The notes below the pieces were generated by a model. The model had not been told where the DNA came from. It saw only the letters and a list, made by a program, of their open reading frames with translations, and did not search any database. Below are positions 30,829 through 40,271 of a DNA stretch of 64,000 bases, piece after piece. This DNA comes from Chloroflexota bacterium (lineage in GTDB: Bacteria; Chloroflexota; Anaerolineae; 4572-78; J111), in NCBI GenBank assembly GCA_016860845.1, contig BOKF01000002.1:62001-126000 (forward strand). Reading direction: 5' to 3'. Positions within the stretch are counted from its first letter, which is position 1. Every line of letters starts with the position of its first letter. A program made the translations under genes and the position numbers.

Positions 30829-32076
30829 TTGATAGAATTGAGCAGCAGCATCCGTTCGGCGCTGGAGCTTGCTCTAGGCGTTCTCCCTGAAGATGCACTG
30901 ACTGCCTTGATGAATGTTGTGGTGACCCGCACCTATCCCGCCGACTCAATCATCTGTCGAGAAGGACAACCCGCGGACATCTTTTACATCATCCAAGAAG
31001 GTCAAGTGGCTTTTACCAAGCGTATGGCCGACAGCGATCAATTTTTGGGGATGAAGACGACGGGTGAATTCTTTGGGGAACTGGGGGTTTTGGACCGGGC
31101 TCCCCGCGCCGCTACCGTCCACGCCATCTCCGATTGCCAGCTCATCGAGATTGATGAAACCACCCTGGATGAAATTCTGACCCGCAACCCCTCCGTTGCC
31201 CGCGCCATCATGCGGGGCATCACCCGTACTGTGCGGGACACCGACCGGATTACCATCGCCGAGTTGCAGCTTAAAAATAGCGAGTTGGCCCGCACCCTGG
31301 ATGACCTGCGCGCTGCCCAGGCCGAACTGCTCCGGCGCGAACGGTTGAAACGTGACCTGGAGATTGCCGCTCAAGTCCATAAAAATATTCTGCCCACCTC
31401 CTTTCCAGACGTACCGGGCTTTGAATTTGCCGCCCTGGCCCGTCCGGCCCGTGAAATTGGCGGCGACCTGTACGACATTGTGGATATGGACCAGAACCAG
31501 ATTGGCATTGTTATGGCCGATGCCTCTGGCAAAAGCGTCCAGGCAGCGATTTATATGGCCGTTATACGCGCCCTGTTTCTGAGCGAAACCAACGCCAACC
31601 TGTCGCCCAGTGAAACCGCCCACCGCATTCACAACCTCCTGCTCAAAGTCTCAACAACCGCCGACATGTTCGTCACTGCTTTCTACGCCACCTTAAATAC
31701 CGTCACCCGTGAGATGCGTTATATCCGGGGCGGGCACGACCGGCCGGTCTATTATCATGCTGACACCGGCCAGATCAGCTTACTCAATCCGCCGGGCCGC
31801 TTTTTGGGCTTACTGCCAAACTTAATTATCCAAGAGGAGAGCTTAACCTTTCAAACCGGGGATACGTTGGTTTGTTACAGTGATGGCGTGACCGATGCGA
31901 TTCGCCCCGGCGACGGCGAACTGTATGGACTGGAACGGCTGGAAGAGATTGTCTGCCGCGAGGGACACCGGTCCGCCAGCGACTTGGTCAAAATTATCGT
32001 CAGCGACATTGATCAATTTAGAAGCGGTGCAGAACAACCGGATGATTTGACTTTGTTGGTGACGAAGGCAGTGTAG
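30829..32076 (+). CDS. cNMP-binding PP2C (RsbU/SpoIIE-like) phosphatase, TTG start
   Basis: A 415-residue cytosolic signalling phosphatase. Residues ~15-135 are a cyclic-nucleotide-binding domain (DSIICREGQPADIFYIIQ, GEFFGELGVLDRAPRAATV, the phosphate cassette). A coiled-coil linker (about 145-175, LQLKNSELARTLDDLRAAQ) leads to the PP2C/SpoIIE domain, with AREIGGDLYDIVD and MADASGKSVQAAIYMAV supplying metal-binding Asp residues, and DGVTDAIRPGDGELYG. Substrates are usually anti-sigma-factor antagonists; none is encoded here. The only start that keeps a full N-terminal domain is TTG 30829. It is coupled to the response regulator upstream. Confidence 0.82.
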   Translation: MIELSSSIRSALELALGVLPEDALTALMNVVVTRTYPADSIICREGQPADIFYIIQEGQVAFTKRMADSDQFLGMKTTGEFFGELGVLDRAPRAATVHAISDCQLIEIDETTLDEILTRNPSVARAIMRGITRTVRDTDRITIAELQLKNSELARTLDDLRAAQAELLRRERLKRDLEIAAQVHKNILPTSFPDVPGFEFAALARPAREIGGDLYDIVDMDQNQIGIVMADASGKSVQAAIYMAVIRALFLSETNANLSPSETAHRIHNLLLKVSTTADMFVTAFYATLNTVTREMRYIRGGHDRPVYYHADTGQISLLNPPGRFLGLLPNLIIQEESLTFQTGDTLVCYSDGVTDAIRPGDGELYGLERLEEIVCREGHRSASDLVKIIVSDIDQFRSGAEQPDDLTLLVTKAV

Positions 32077-32080
32077 CAGA

Positions 32081-32156
32081 GTCACAGGGTAGCAGAGTCG
32101 CAGACTTAGTTTTTCTTGTAACCTTGCTACTCTGCAACCTTGCCACTTTGTAACTT
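32081..32156. repeat. GTAGCAGAGT inverted-repeat region
   Basis: Two tandem copies of GTAGCAGAGT-like units (32083-32132) face TTGCTACTCTGC and TTGCCACTTTG units, forming a long imperfect hairpin between the phosphatase and SH3 genes. One of several short intergenic repeat families here. Confidence 0.5.
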
Positions 32157-32181
32157 TGAATAGATATGGAGCGATAAAACG

Positions 32182-32847
32182 ATGAAAGATAATTGGCGCG
32201 ATCAGCAGACTCGCCAAACACGGCGGCCTCGCCGTTTAGAAGAAGTGAGCAGCGCCGAAATTGGGTTTCCAGTCGTATGGGTATTGGTCGGCGCCCTGGC
32301 CGGTCTCCTTGTCATCGGGTTGATTGGGCTGGGGGTGGTCAACATTTTACGCAAGCAAGCCATTACCCCTACCCCGGAAGTTATTCCCGGCCTGGCTCCC
32401 ACCCAGCCGATTGTCGAGGCGACCACCACCACCGCCCCCAACGCCCCGGATGTTACCCCAACCCTGCCGCCCGTCGTCACCCTCGAACCGACCGCCACCC
32501 CGATCCCAACCGCCACACCCGTCCCGACCGTGCCCACTGAATTGGCTAAAGGGGGATACGCCCAGGTGATCGGCACCGAAGGTTTTGGGGTCAGCTTGCG
32601 CGCCGGGCCGGGCACCAACAACGCCCGCCTGGATGTGGCCCCCGAAGAGAGTGTGGTGCTCATTCTGGATGGTCCCAAAGCTGATGAAAATCAGGAAGAT
32701 ATTGTCTGGTGGTTTGTGCGCGGCCCCAATGGCACCGAAGGCTGGGCTGCCCAGAACTTCCTCAAGCCCACGCTGCCCCCCGGAACTGCCCAGAGCACGC
32801 CTGGAGCAGAGGAAGCCACGCCCGAAACAGGGCAAAACAACAATTGA
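32182..32847 (+). CDS. Membrane-anchored bacterial SH3-domain protein
   Basis: Encodes 221 residues. A basic cytoplasmic N-terminus (~30) precedes a membrane helix (about 33-56, VWVLVGALAGLLVIGLIGLG). A Thr/Pro-rich linker follows (~60-120), then a bacterial SH3 domain (about 125-195) with GVSLRAGPGTNNARLDV and WWFVRGPNGTEGWAAQNFL. SH3_3 domains of this type usually bind cell-wall peptides or other proteins outside the cell. The end is Thr/Glu/Asn-rich and disordered. A terminator follows directly. Confidence 0.75.
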   Translation: MKDNWRDQQTRQTRRPRRLEEVSSAEIGFPVVWVLVGALAGLLVIGLIGLGVVNILRKQAITPTPEVIPGLAPTQPIVEATTTTAPNAPDVTPTLPPVVTLEPTATPIPTATPVPTVPTELAKGGYAQVIGTEGFGVSLRAGPGTNNARLDVAPEESVVLILDGPKADENQEDIVWWFVRGPNGTEGWAAQNFLKPTLPPGTAQSTPGAEEATPETGQNNN

Positions 32848-32873
32848 TAATTCCCCGTTTTCAAATTATAATG

Positions 32874-32904
32874 AGCGTCGCTGCGGAATCAGCGGCGCTT
32901 TTTC
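32874..32904 (+). terminator. Intrinsic terminator after the SH3 protein gene
   Basis: AGCGTCGCTG (32874-32883) pairs with CAGCGGCGCT (32890-32899) with one mismatch; TTTTTCTAT follows. Confidence 0.7.
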
Positions 32905-32940
32905 TATATAAACAGACCTCTCAACTGATTTGGGAATTAC

Positions 32941-33039
32941 CGTCGAAAATCATCCTTCGATACGGACTAACGCCCACTCAGGATGATTTTCGACGCACTG
33001 CCGCACCCTGAGTAGGCCGAAGGCCGTATCGAAGGGTGC
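32941..33039. repeat. Double inverted repeat upstream of ligA
   Basis: CGTCGAAAATCATCCT (32941-32956) and its exact complement (32980-32995) form one hairpin; GCACCCT (33003-33009) and AGGGTGC (33033-33039) enclose a second, with CCGAAGGCCGTATCG inside. Units like TTCGATACGG occur in both, suggesting a composite MITE-like element. Confidence 0.65.
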
Positions 33040-33085
33040 GATAAGCCCGATCAAAGGCTTTCCAAACCTGACAGGTCTAAATTGA

Positions 33086-35140
<2,055 letters not shown>

Positions 35141-35327
35141 GTTGCGTGTTGAACTAAAAGGATTGAGTCTGTCCGAAATTTTAGGCGCAACGCGCCTAAC
35201 TCGAAGGGATCTGATAACTTGACTCCCGTTTCAGGACACATAAAATGCAGTTTTTAATGAAAAATTTATCTCCAATAACAGGTCGGCGCCTGTTGGATAT
35301 AAATCTCAACTTAAATGAGGAGAAGTT

Positions 35328-36584
35328 ATGTCGCGCGTAGTTATCACTGGACTTGGAGCCATTACTCCTGTTGGCAATGATGTAGCGACTTTTTGGGAGA
35401 ATATGAAGGCCGGCGTTTCCGGAGCCGGGCCGATTACTGCTTTTGATACGACAGGCTATTCGATACGGATTGCCTGTGAGGTCAAAAACTTTGAACCAAC
35501 CGATTGGGTGGACAAAAAGATGGCTAAGCGCTTGGCTCGGTCAACCCAATTTTCCATCGCCAGCACCCGCCAGGCCCTGGCCGACGCCAAACTGGAAATT
35601 ACCCGCGAAAATTCGCCACGGGTCGGGGTTGTTTTTAATACCGGCGGCGGCGGGATCAGCACCATGGAAGAGGGCGAAAAACAACTGCTCGAAGAAGGGC
35701 CGCGTTCGATTACCCCCTTTCTGGTGACCAACGTCATGCCGAATGCGGCCTCGTGCCTGGTTTCAATTGAGTTTGGCACGACCGGCCCACTGAACACGTC
35801 AGCCCTGGCCTGCGCCAGCGGCAACTATGCTTTGGTTGATGCCTTCCACATGATGAAGCGAGGGGAAGCCGATGTGATGATTGCCGGCGGTACCGAGGCG
35901 GCTATTTCGCCCCTCATTTTTGCCTCGTTTGCCCGGATGGGCGCCCTCTCTGGCCGCAATGACGACCCCCAAACTGCCAGCCGGCCCTTTGACAAAGACC
36001 GGGACGGTTTTGTGTTTGGCGAAGGGGCAGCGGCTTTTGTTCTGGAAACCGAGGAGCATGCCAAAGCGCGCGGTGCTCGGATCTACGCCGAAGTGCTGGG
36101 CGGGCGGCTTACTTCCGATGCTTACCATCTGACAGCGCCCAAACCCGACGCCAGCGGGGCTATTGCCGCCCTCAAAGGAGCGCTGGCCTCGTCAAGCAAA
36201 GCCCCAGAGGCGGTGAACGCGATTTTTGCCCACGGCACCAGCACGCCGCTAGGTGATGTGGCCGAAACTCTGGCTCTCAAGAGTGTTTTTGGCGAGCACG
36301 CCTATCAAATCCCAATCACGGGCACCAAATCTCAGGTGGGTCACATGCTGGGTGGAGCCGGGGCTGTTTCGGCGCTGGCAGCGGTCAAGACGATTGAAGA
36401 AGGGGTTATTTGCCCCACGATTAATTATCACACGCTCGATCCAGAGTGCGACCTGGACTACGTGCCCAACGAAGCACGCCGTCACGAAACAAACCTGGCC
36501 CTGGTGAACGCTTTCGGTTTCGGCGGTCAAAATGTGGTGTTGGTGCTGGGTAAGTACTCGGAGAACGGCGCGGCTGAAAATTAG
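35328..36584 (+). CDS. fabF: Beta-ketoacyl-ACP synthase II
   Basis: A 418-residue condensing enzyme of fatty acid elongation. The Cys-His-His triad is visible: C162 in LACASGNYAL, H302 in AHGTSTPLGD and H339 in KSQVGHMLGGAG, with Lys334 beside it. The N-terminal VVITGLGAITPVGNDV and the C-terminal NAFGFGGQNVVLVL are characteristic of FabF rather than FabB or FabH. GAGGAG precedes the ATG. No acyl-carrier-protein or other fab gene is adjacent, so it stands apart from a typical fab cluster. Confidence 0.93.
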   Translation: MSRVVITGLGAITPVGNDVATFWENMKAGVSGAGPITAFDTTGYSIRIACEVKNFEPTDWVDKKMAKRLARSTQFSIASTRQALADAKLEITRENSPRVGVVFNTGGGGISTMEEGEKQLLEEGPRSITPFLVTNVMPNAASCLVSIEFGTTGPLNTSALACASGNYALVDAFHMMKRGEADVMIAGGTEAAISPLIFASFARMGALSGRNDDPQTASRPFDKDRDGFVFGEGAAAFVLETEEHAKARGARIYAEVLGGRLTSDAYHLTAPKPDASGAIAALKGALASSSKAPEAVNAIFAHGTSTPLGDVAETLALKSVFGEHAYQIPITGTKSQVGHMLGGAGAVSALAAVKTIEEGVICPTINYHTLDPECDLDYVPNEARRHETNLALVNAFGFGGQNVVLVLGKYSENGAAEN

Positions 36585-36650
36585 CCACAACCCCTGGATA
36601 TTTTGGACCTCCCCGGCTGGCTGACTAATTTTACATTCTAACTCTAACTA

Positions 36651-36699
36651 ACCGCAGAGAACGCGGAGGACGCTGAGAGATTGATAAAATCTCTGCGGT
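36651..36699. repeat. 10-bp inverted repeat, CGCAGAG family
   Basis: ACCGCAGAGA (36651-36660) and TCTCTGCGGT (36690-36699), with GCGGAGGACGCTGAG between. It lies between the tails of fabF and the convergent aconitase X small subunit gene and could end either message. Confidence 0.6.
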
Positions 36700-36722
36700 G
36701 AAATATTAAATCCGTCAGTCAA

Positions 36723-37148
36723 TCAGGCCTCCCCGGTTAAAACTACCTGGCCTTCGGCAGTCATCTTGACTGTTTGGCCGGTCTGCAACTGCCTGAAATC
36801 CTCGGGGGTGAGTACCACCAGGGGAATCGGCCTGGCGTACATCTCATCGGCGACAATGGAAGCCAGGGCAAAGAAAGAGTCTGGCGCGGTGGTAATGATG
36901 GCCGCCGGAGCGGTACCTGCCTTGACCGCCTCAAGCAAGACAGCCGTGGTGGTGCTCGACCCGCGGGTAAACGGCACCGCCAAAACTCGCCCGGTAGCAC
37001 ATTGGCCCGCCAGCGGATGGCGCTGGTCAATGATTATCCCGGTTTGGTGGTCATAGCCCCCCCAGAAGCTCAGCGGTTCGCTGGAAACGAGGATAAGTCC
37101 GCTAGCTTCACCGGGAATCACCGGATGGCCGGAAAGGGTTAATTTCAT
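36723..37148 (-). CDS. Aconitase X small subunit (DUF126 swivel domain)
   Basis: A 141-residue protein matching the small subunit of aconitase X. ISHVIPGEASG-type start (HPVIPGEASGLILVS) and PLSFWGGYD precede the key motif VLAVPFTRGSSTTTAVLLE (about 55-73), where the Ser-rich loop takes part in substrate binding. It completes the active site with the large subunit encoded by the gene just upstream on the same strand (gap ~115 bases). In archaea the pair is mevalonate 5-phosphate dehydratase; in bacteria it can be a hydroxyproline dehydratase. Separate subunits here resemble the archaeal arrangement. Confidence 0.82.
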   Translation of the reverse strand: MKLTLSGHPVIPGEASGLILVSSEPLSFWGGYDHQTGIIIDQRHPLAGQCATGRVLAVPFTRGSSTTTAVLLEAVKAGTAPAAIITTAPDSFFALASIVADEMYARPIPLVVLTPEDFRQLQTGQTVKMTAEGQVVLTGEA

Positions 37149-37262
37149 TTAGACCTCTGAAAGAATTGGGCATTGGGAACAGTGATTGTGAATAATCGGG
37201 TCAAGCTCCTGAGTCGTTAACAATTCAGAATTGTCAATTGCCAATTCACAATTATCGCCTTC

Positions 37263-38525
37263 CTACTCCCACATCGCCTCATCCCGCACCACCCGGCCTT
37301 CCACCGCCGAGCGGACACAGTCGGCCAGGCTGCCGAAGGTAATTTCGGTGCGGAGCATGCCCGGCGCGTAGTAAGCGTACTTGGCCGAGTTGGTCATCAA
37401 CCGCTTGATTTCCGGCGGCAGCATGGGCGAGGCCAATATGCACGTATCCACCGTAACTTTGCCGCCAAAACTCTCCAAAGCGGCCAGATAACCGGCCTTC
37501 TGGGCCAGTAGAGCCATGGCCCGGCTGGATGTCACCAAAAACTTGACCCCTGGATGAACCTTTTGACCTGCCAGCAGGGGGGCCAACTGCTTGAACTCGG
37601 CCAGCGAGAAATGCGGGCTGCCCAGGACGACCATATCCAGCTTGGCCCCGCTGGCCGTTGTCAGCTCGCGCCGGGCGGCCCGTAACCGCTCCATCGTAAT
37701 CACAAAGGTCTCCTCCGGCTGGCGTCCCTGAAAAGCCGCTTCCAGAGTCGGCGCTTCGGGCGTCCGTCCGATAATATGAAACAGGGCGACCACCCCCGAA
37801 GAGGCGCTGGCCGCACCCAGGGCTTTGAATTGATCCTCAGTCGGTTGGACCTGTAAGCCAGTGATGACCGGAATCCGGTCACGGGCCAGTTTACCCATCA
37901 GATGGCCCAGCACCGGGTAGAAAGAGTCGTCCTGCTGGAGAGATAACGGAATATCGGCCAGTTCCAGCAGCAGGTGGCCGGCCCGATTCTCGGTGAGGTG
38001 CAGTCCCACCGCCGGAACCCGCCCGGTGATAGCGGCGCAAATATCCAACAGGTCGGGGTAACGCTCGGTGCGCGCCCCCAGCACTGAATTAGCGAAGACA
38101 ATGGCGTTCGACTCCCCCCAGGCAATTTGCTGGCCAAACTTGGGGATCAGTTCGACCTGGTAAGGAGCGCAGGTCCAGGTGGGGCGGCAGCCCATTTGCT
38201 GGTAGGCGCTCATCTGGCGGCGGGCATATCCGGCCCACTCCGGCGGAACGGCCCACTCCTGCCAATGGTGCTCGTCCACCGAGCTGACATTCAAGGTCGC
38301 CGGCACCGCCACCTTGGCCCCCAGGCTGGCCAACCGCTCGGCAAATTCCAGCCCGGCCTCGCCCATGTAAATGGAGCTGTCAATGTGAGCCTGTTCGATG
38401 CTTAACAGCCGCTCCGCCCCCTGCACTTCGGCCATGCGCACAATGATGGACATGGCCATTTTGGCCGCCGGGCCATGCTCGCCGGCGAGGAGTTGGCGGT
38501 CAGGGGAAGAAAGTTGTAGAATCAT
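37263..38525 (-). CDS. Aconitase X large (catalytic) subunit
   Basis: A 420-residue member of the AcnX (DUF521) family, an iron-sulfur dehydratase. Typical blocks: DRQLLAGEHGPAAKMAMSII at the start, AHIDSSIYMGEAG (about 45-57), GCRPTWTCAPYQ with the likely cluster Cys (about 118), WGESNAIVFANSVLGARTER (about 134-153) and KVTVDTCILASPM (about 360) with another Cys. With the small subunit downstream it forms one enzyme. Whether it makes anhydromevalonate phosphate for isoprenoids or acts on cis-3-hydroxyproline cannot be told; no mevalonate or proline-catabolism genes are near. A TAAACT -10 box lies at 38550-38555. Confidence 0.85.
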   Translation of the reverse strand: MILQLSSPDRQLLAGEHGPAAKMAMSIIVRMAEVQGAERLLSIEQAHIDSSIYMGEAGLEFAERLASLGAKVAVPATLNVSSVDEHHWQEWAVPPEWAGYARRQMSAYQQMGCRPTWTCAPYQVELIPKFGQQIAWGESNAIVFANSVLGARTERYPDLLDICAAITGRVPAVGLHLTENRAGHLLLELADIPLSLQQDDSFYPVLGHLMGKLARDRIPVITGLQVQPTEDQFKALGAASASSGVVALFHIIGRTPEAPTLEAAFQGRQPEETFVITMERLRAARRELTTASGAKLDMVVLGSPHFSLAEFKQLAPLLAGQKVHPGVKFLVTSSRAMALLAQKAGYLAALESFGGKVTVDTCILASPMLPPEIKRLMTNSAKYAYYAPGMLRTEITFGSLADCVRSAVEGRVVRDEAMWE

Positions 38526-38578
38526 TAAACTTACGTCCTCAATAGCCTCAGTTTAGCATTTTACTTTCGACATAATTA

Positions 38579-38632
38579 ACAAGATTTACAGAATGAAATA
38601 GCTCAAAATCCTGTTAATCCTGTAAATCTTGT
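38579..38632. repeat. 13-bp inverted repeat, ACAAGATT/ACAGGATT family
   Basis: ACAAGATTTACAG (38579-38591) and its exact complement (38620-38632), with AATCCTGTT between. The same units occur at 59587-59635. It lies between two minus-strand genes. Confidence 0.65.
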
Positions 38633-38700
38633 CCAATTTTTGCTCAACCTCAAACTCTGATCATTAATTGCAGCTCGGCTATGTTACAACACCCCTGGCA

Positions 38701-38738
38701 AAAAGTAAACAAAAAGACGCTCGCTGAGAGCGTCTTTG
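38701..38738 (-). terminator. Intrinsic terminator of the site-2 protease gene
   Basis: A 10-bp perfect stem (AAAGACGCTC 38714-38723 and GAGCGTCTTT 38729-38738) with a 5-base loop; reading leftward it is followed by TTGTTTACTTTTT. Confidence 0.75.
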
Positions 38739-38814
38739 TATTTGGACCTAAAAAGAGGCAAGAGGGCTAGAAATTCTACCGGCCCCTGTTCCCTGGCCCC
38801 CGATCCCTATCTAT

Positions 38815-39936
38815 CTATCCAGCCTGCCAGCCAATCCGCCCTGCCGAACCACTGCGCGAGAGGAATTGGAAGATCCGGTAGACATCTTCCAGACTGACCA
38901 GACCCCGGAAATGCAGCCCATCATAGACGGCAATTACCCGGCTGGACGTTTGGGCCAGCTTGTCCTGGACCTCGTCGAGCGTAGCGGTCAGGGCGATGGT
39001 CGGCACGTGGCGGGCCTGCTGCATGATGTCGGCGATACGGCTGCGCCAGCGGCCCTGTTCCATAGCCTGGGCCACGCTCCGGTGCGAAGCCACCCCCAGC
39101 AGTTGCCCGGTCGCAGGATCCAACACCGGAAAGTCGGGTTGGCGGTTCGTCATCATCAGCGAGGCCACCTGCCCTACGGTTGCCTCAGGCGAAAGCGCGA
39201 CCGCGTGGGGTGTCAGGGCCTGAGCGACCCGCACCCGGCGCAGCAACCCCCGCGCGGCCACGGCCTGGCCTTCCTGCCCGCCGGCAAAGAAGATGAAGAC
39301 GGCAATAAGCGCCAGGAAAATCTGGCCGGTGTAAATAGCGACCAGCCCCAGCCCAACGGCGAGAACGCGGCCCACGATGACGGCTGTCCGAGTGGCCCGC
39401 TGGTAATCCGTAAAAAAGCCGAGCGTCGCCCGCAGCACGCGCCCCCCGTCCAGAGGGAAGGCTGGGATCATATTAAACACCGCCAGCGAAATATTGGCCG
39501 TGAGCAGAAAAACCAGCAGGCCGAGCAGTCCCGGTTGAGTTAGCATCCCTAACGTAATCGACTCGCCTTGCAGCACCGCCAAAACGATAATCAGCGGCAG
39601 CAAAACAACCGCCAAAATCACATTTACCAGGGGTCCGGCCAAAGCGACCACCAGCTCGTGCAGTGGCTTCTCCGGCATGCGTTCCAGCCGAGCCACCCCG
39701 CCAATCGGCAGGAGGGTTATATCCTTAACCGGGATACTATAGCCTATAGCGGCCAGGCTGTGACCCAATTCGTGCAGCAAAACCAGGGTAAAGAGGGCCA
39801 ATGTGACCACAACGCCATAGAGCGGACCGGCGTTGCCGCCATAATTGAGCGCCCCCCAGACCAGAATCAACAGAAAAGTCAGGTGAACCTTAATATCAAT
39901 TCCAAAAATTCGGCCCAATTTAAGAGACCAACTCAT
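38815..39936 (-). CDS. Site-2 protease (M50) with CBS domains
   Basis: A 373-residue intramembrane zinc metalloprotease. HELGH (about residues 55-59, in LLHELGHSLAA) and NMIPAFPLDGGRVLRA (about 155-170, zinc-binding Asp) form the active site inside the membrane; five to six hydrophobic segments surround them. Residues ~240-365 are a pair of CBS domains, which bind adenosine nucleotides and may tune activity to energy state. Such proteases cut membrane-bound regulators such as anti-sigma factors. No anti-sigma gene is nearby. The terminator at 38701-38738 ends it. Confidence 0.88.
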   Translation of the reverse strand: MSWSLKLGRIFGIDIKVHLTFLLILVWGALNYGGNAGPLYGVVVTLALFTLVLLHELGHSLAAIGYSIPVKDITLLPIGGVARLERMPEKPLHELVVALAGPLVNVILAVVLLPLIIVLAVLQGESITLGMLTQPGLLGLLVFLLTANISLAVFNMIPAFPLDGGRVLRATLGFFTDYQRATRTAVIVGRVLAVGLGLVAIYTGQIFLALIAVFIFFAGGQEGQAVAARGLLRRVRVAQALTPHAVALSPEATVGQVASLMMTNRQPDFPVLDPATGQLLGVASHRSVAQAMEQGRWRSRIADIMQQARHVPTIALTATLDEVQDKLAQTSSRVIAVYDGLHFRGLVSLEDVYRIFQFLSRSGSAGRIGWQAG

Positions 39937-39992
39937 TGTTGTTATCTATACCTCCACACTCTAAGTACAGCCAAATAAATTACGTTGGATTC

Positions 39993-40047
39993 GTAGTAAC
40001 GACTTTAGTCGTCTGCAGGCTGGTTAAGCGACTGAAGTCGCCACTAC
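39993..40047. repeat. 19-bp imperfect inverted repeat, CGACT family
   Basis: GTAGTAACGACTTTAGTCG (39993-40011) and CGACTGAAGTCGCCACTAC (40029-40047) pair at 16 of 19 positions. It resembles widespread short bacterial interspersed repeats and lies between the divergent protease and kinase genes. Confidence 0.6.
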
Positions 40048-40215
40048 AAATCTTCAAAACTTTCTTGTTTGCACTTAATTAAAAATCAAACTTAGCCCAA
40101 GTATAGCTCAAGTTTATTAGAATTATTATAGAATTTAGGTTAACGTGAGATGAGAACCGTTGCCCACTTGTGCCTATAGGCCGGGTAAGGTAAAATTTAC
40201 CCCAAGATGTGTTCC

Positions 40216-40248
40216 AGACCTCAGGGGTTTTAAAAACCCCTGAGGTCT
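40216..40248. repeat. 16-bp perfect palindrome just before the kinase gene
   Basis: AGACCTCAGGGGTTTT and AAAACCCCTGAGGTCT with one base between. It lies 24 bases before ATG 40272, so in RNA it would form a strong hairpin near the ribosome site and could limit expression. Confidence 0.7.
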
Positions 40249-40271
40249 AAATATAGCCCCAGGGAACTGCT

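Noticed and set aside
32182..32847. SH3 protein as part of the receiver-phosphatase operon
   Set aside because: A repeat region separates them and no coupling is visible; it could be cotranscribed, but the evidence is too weak.
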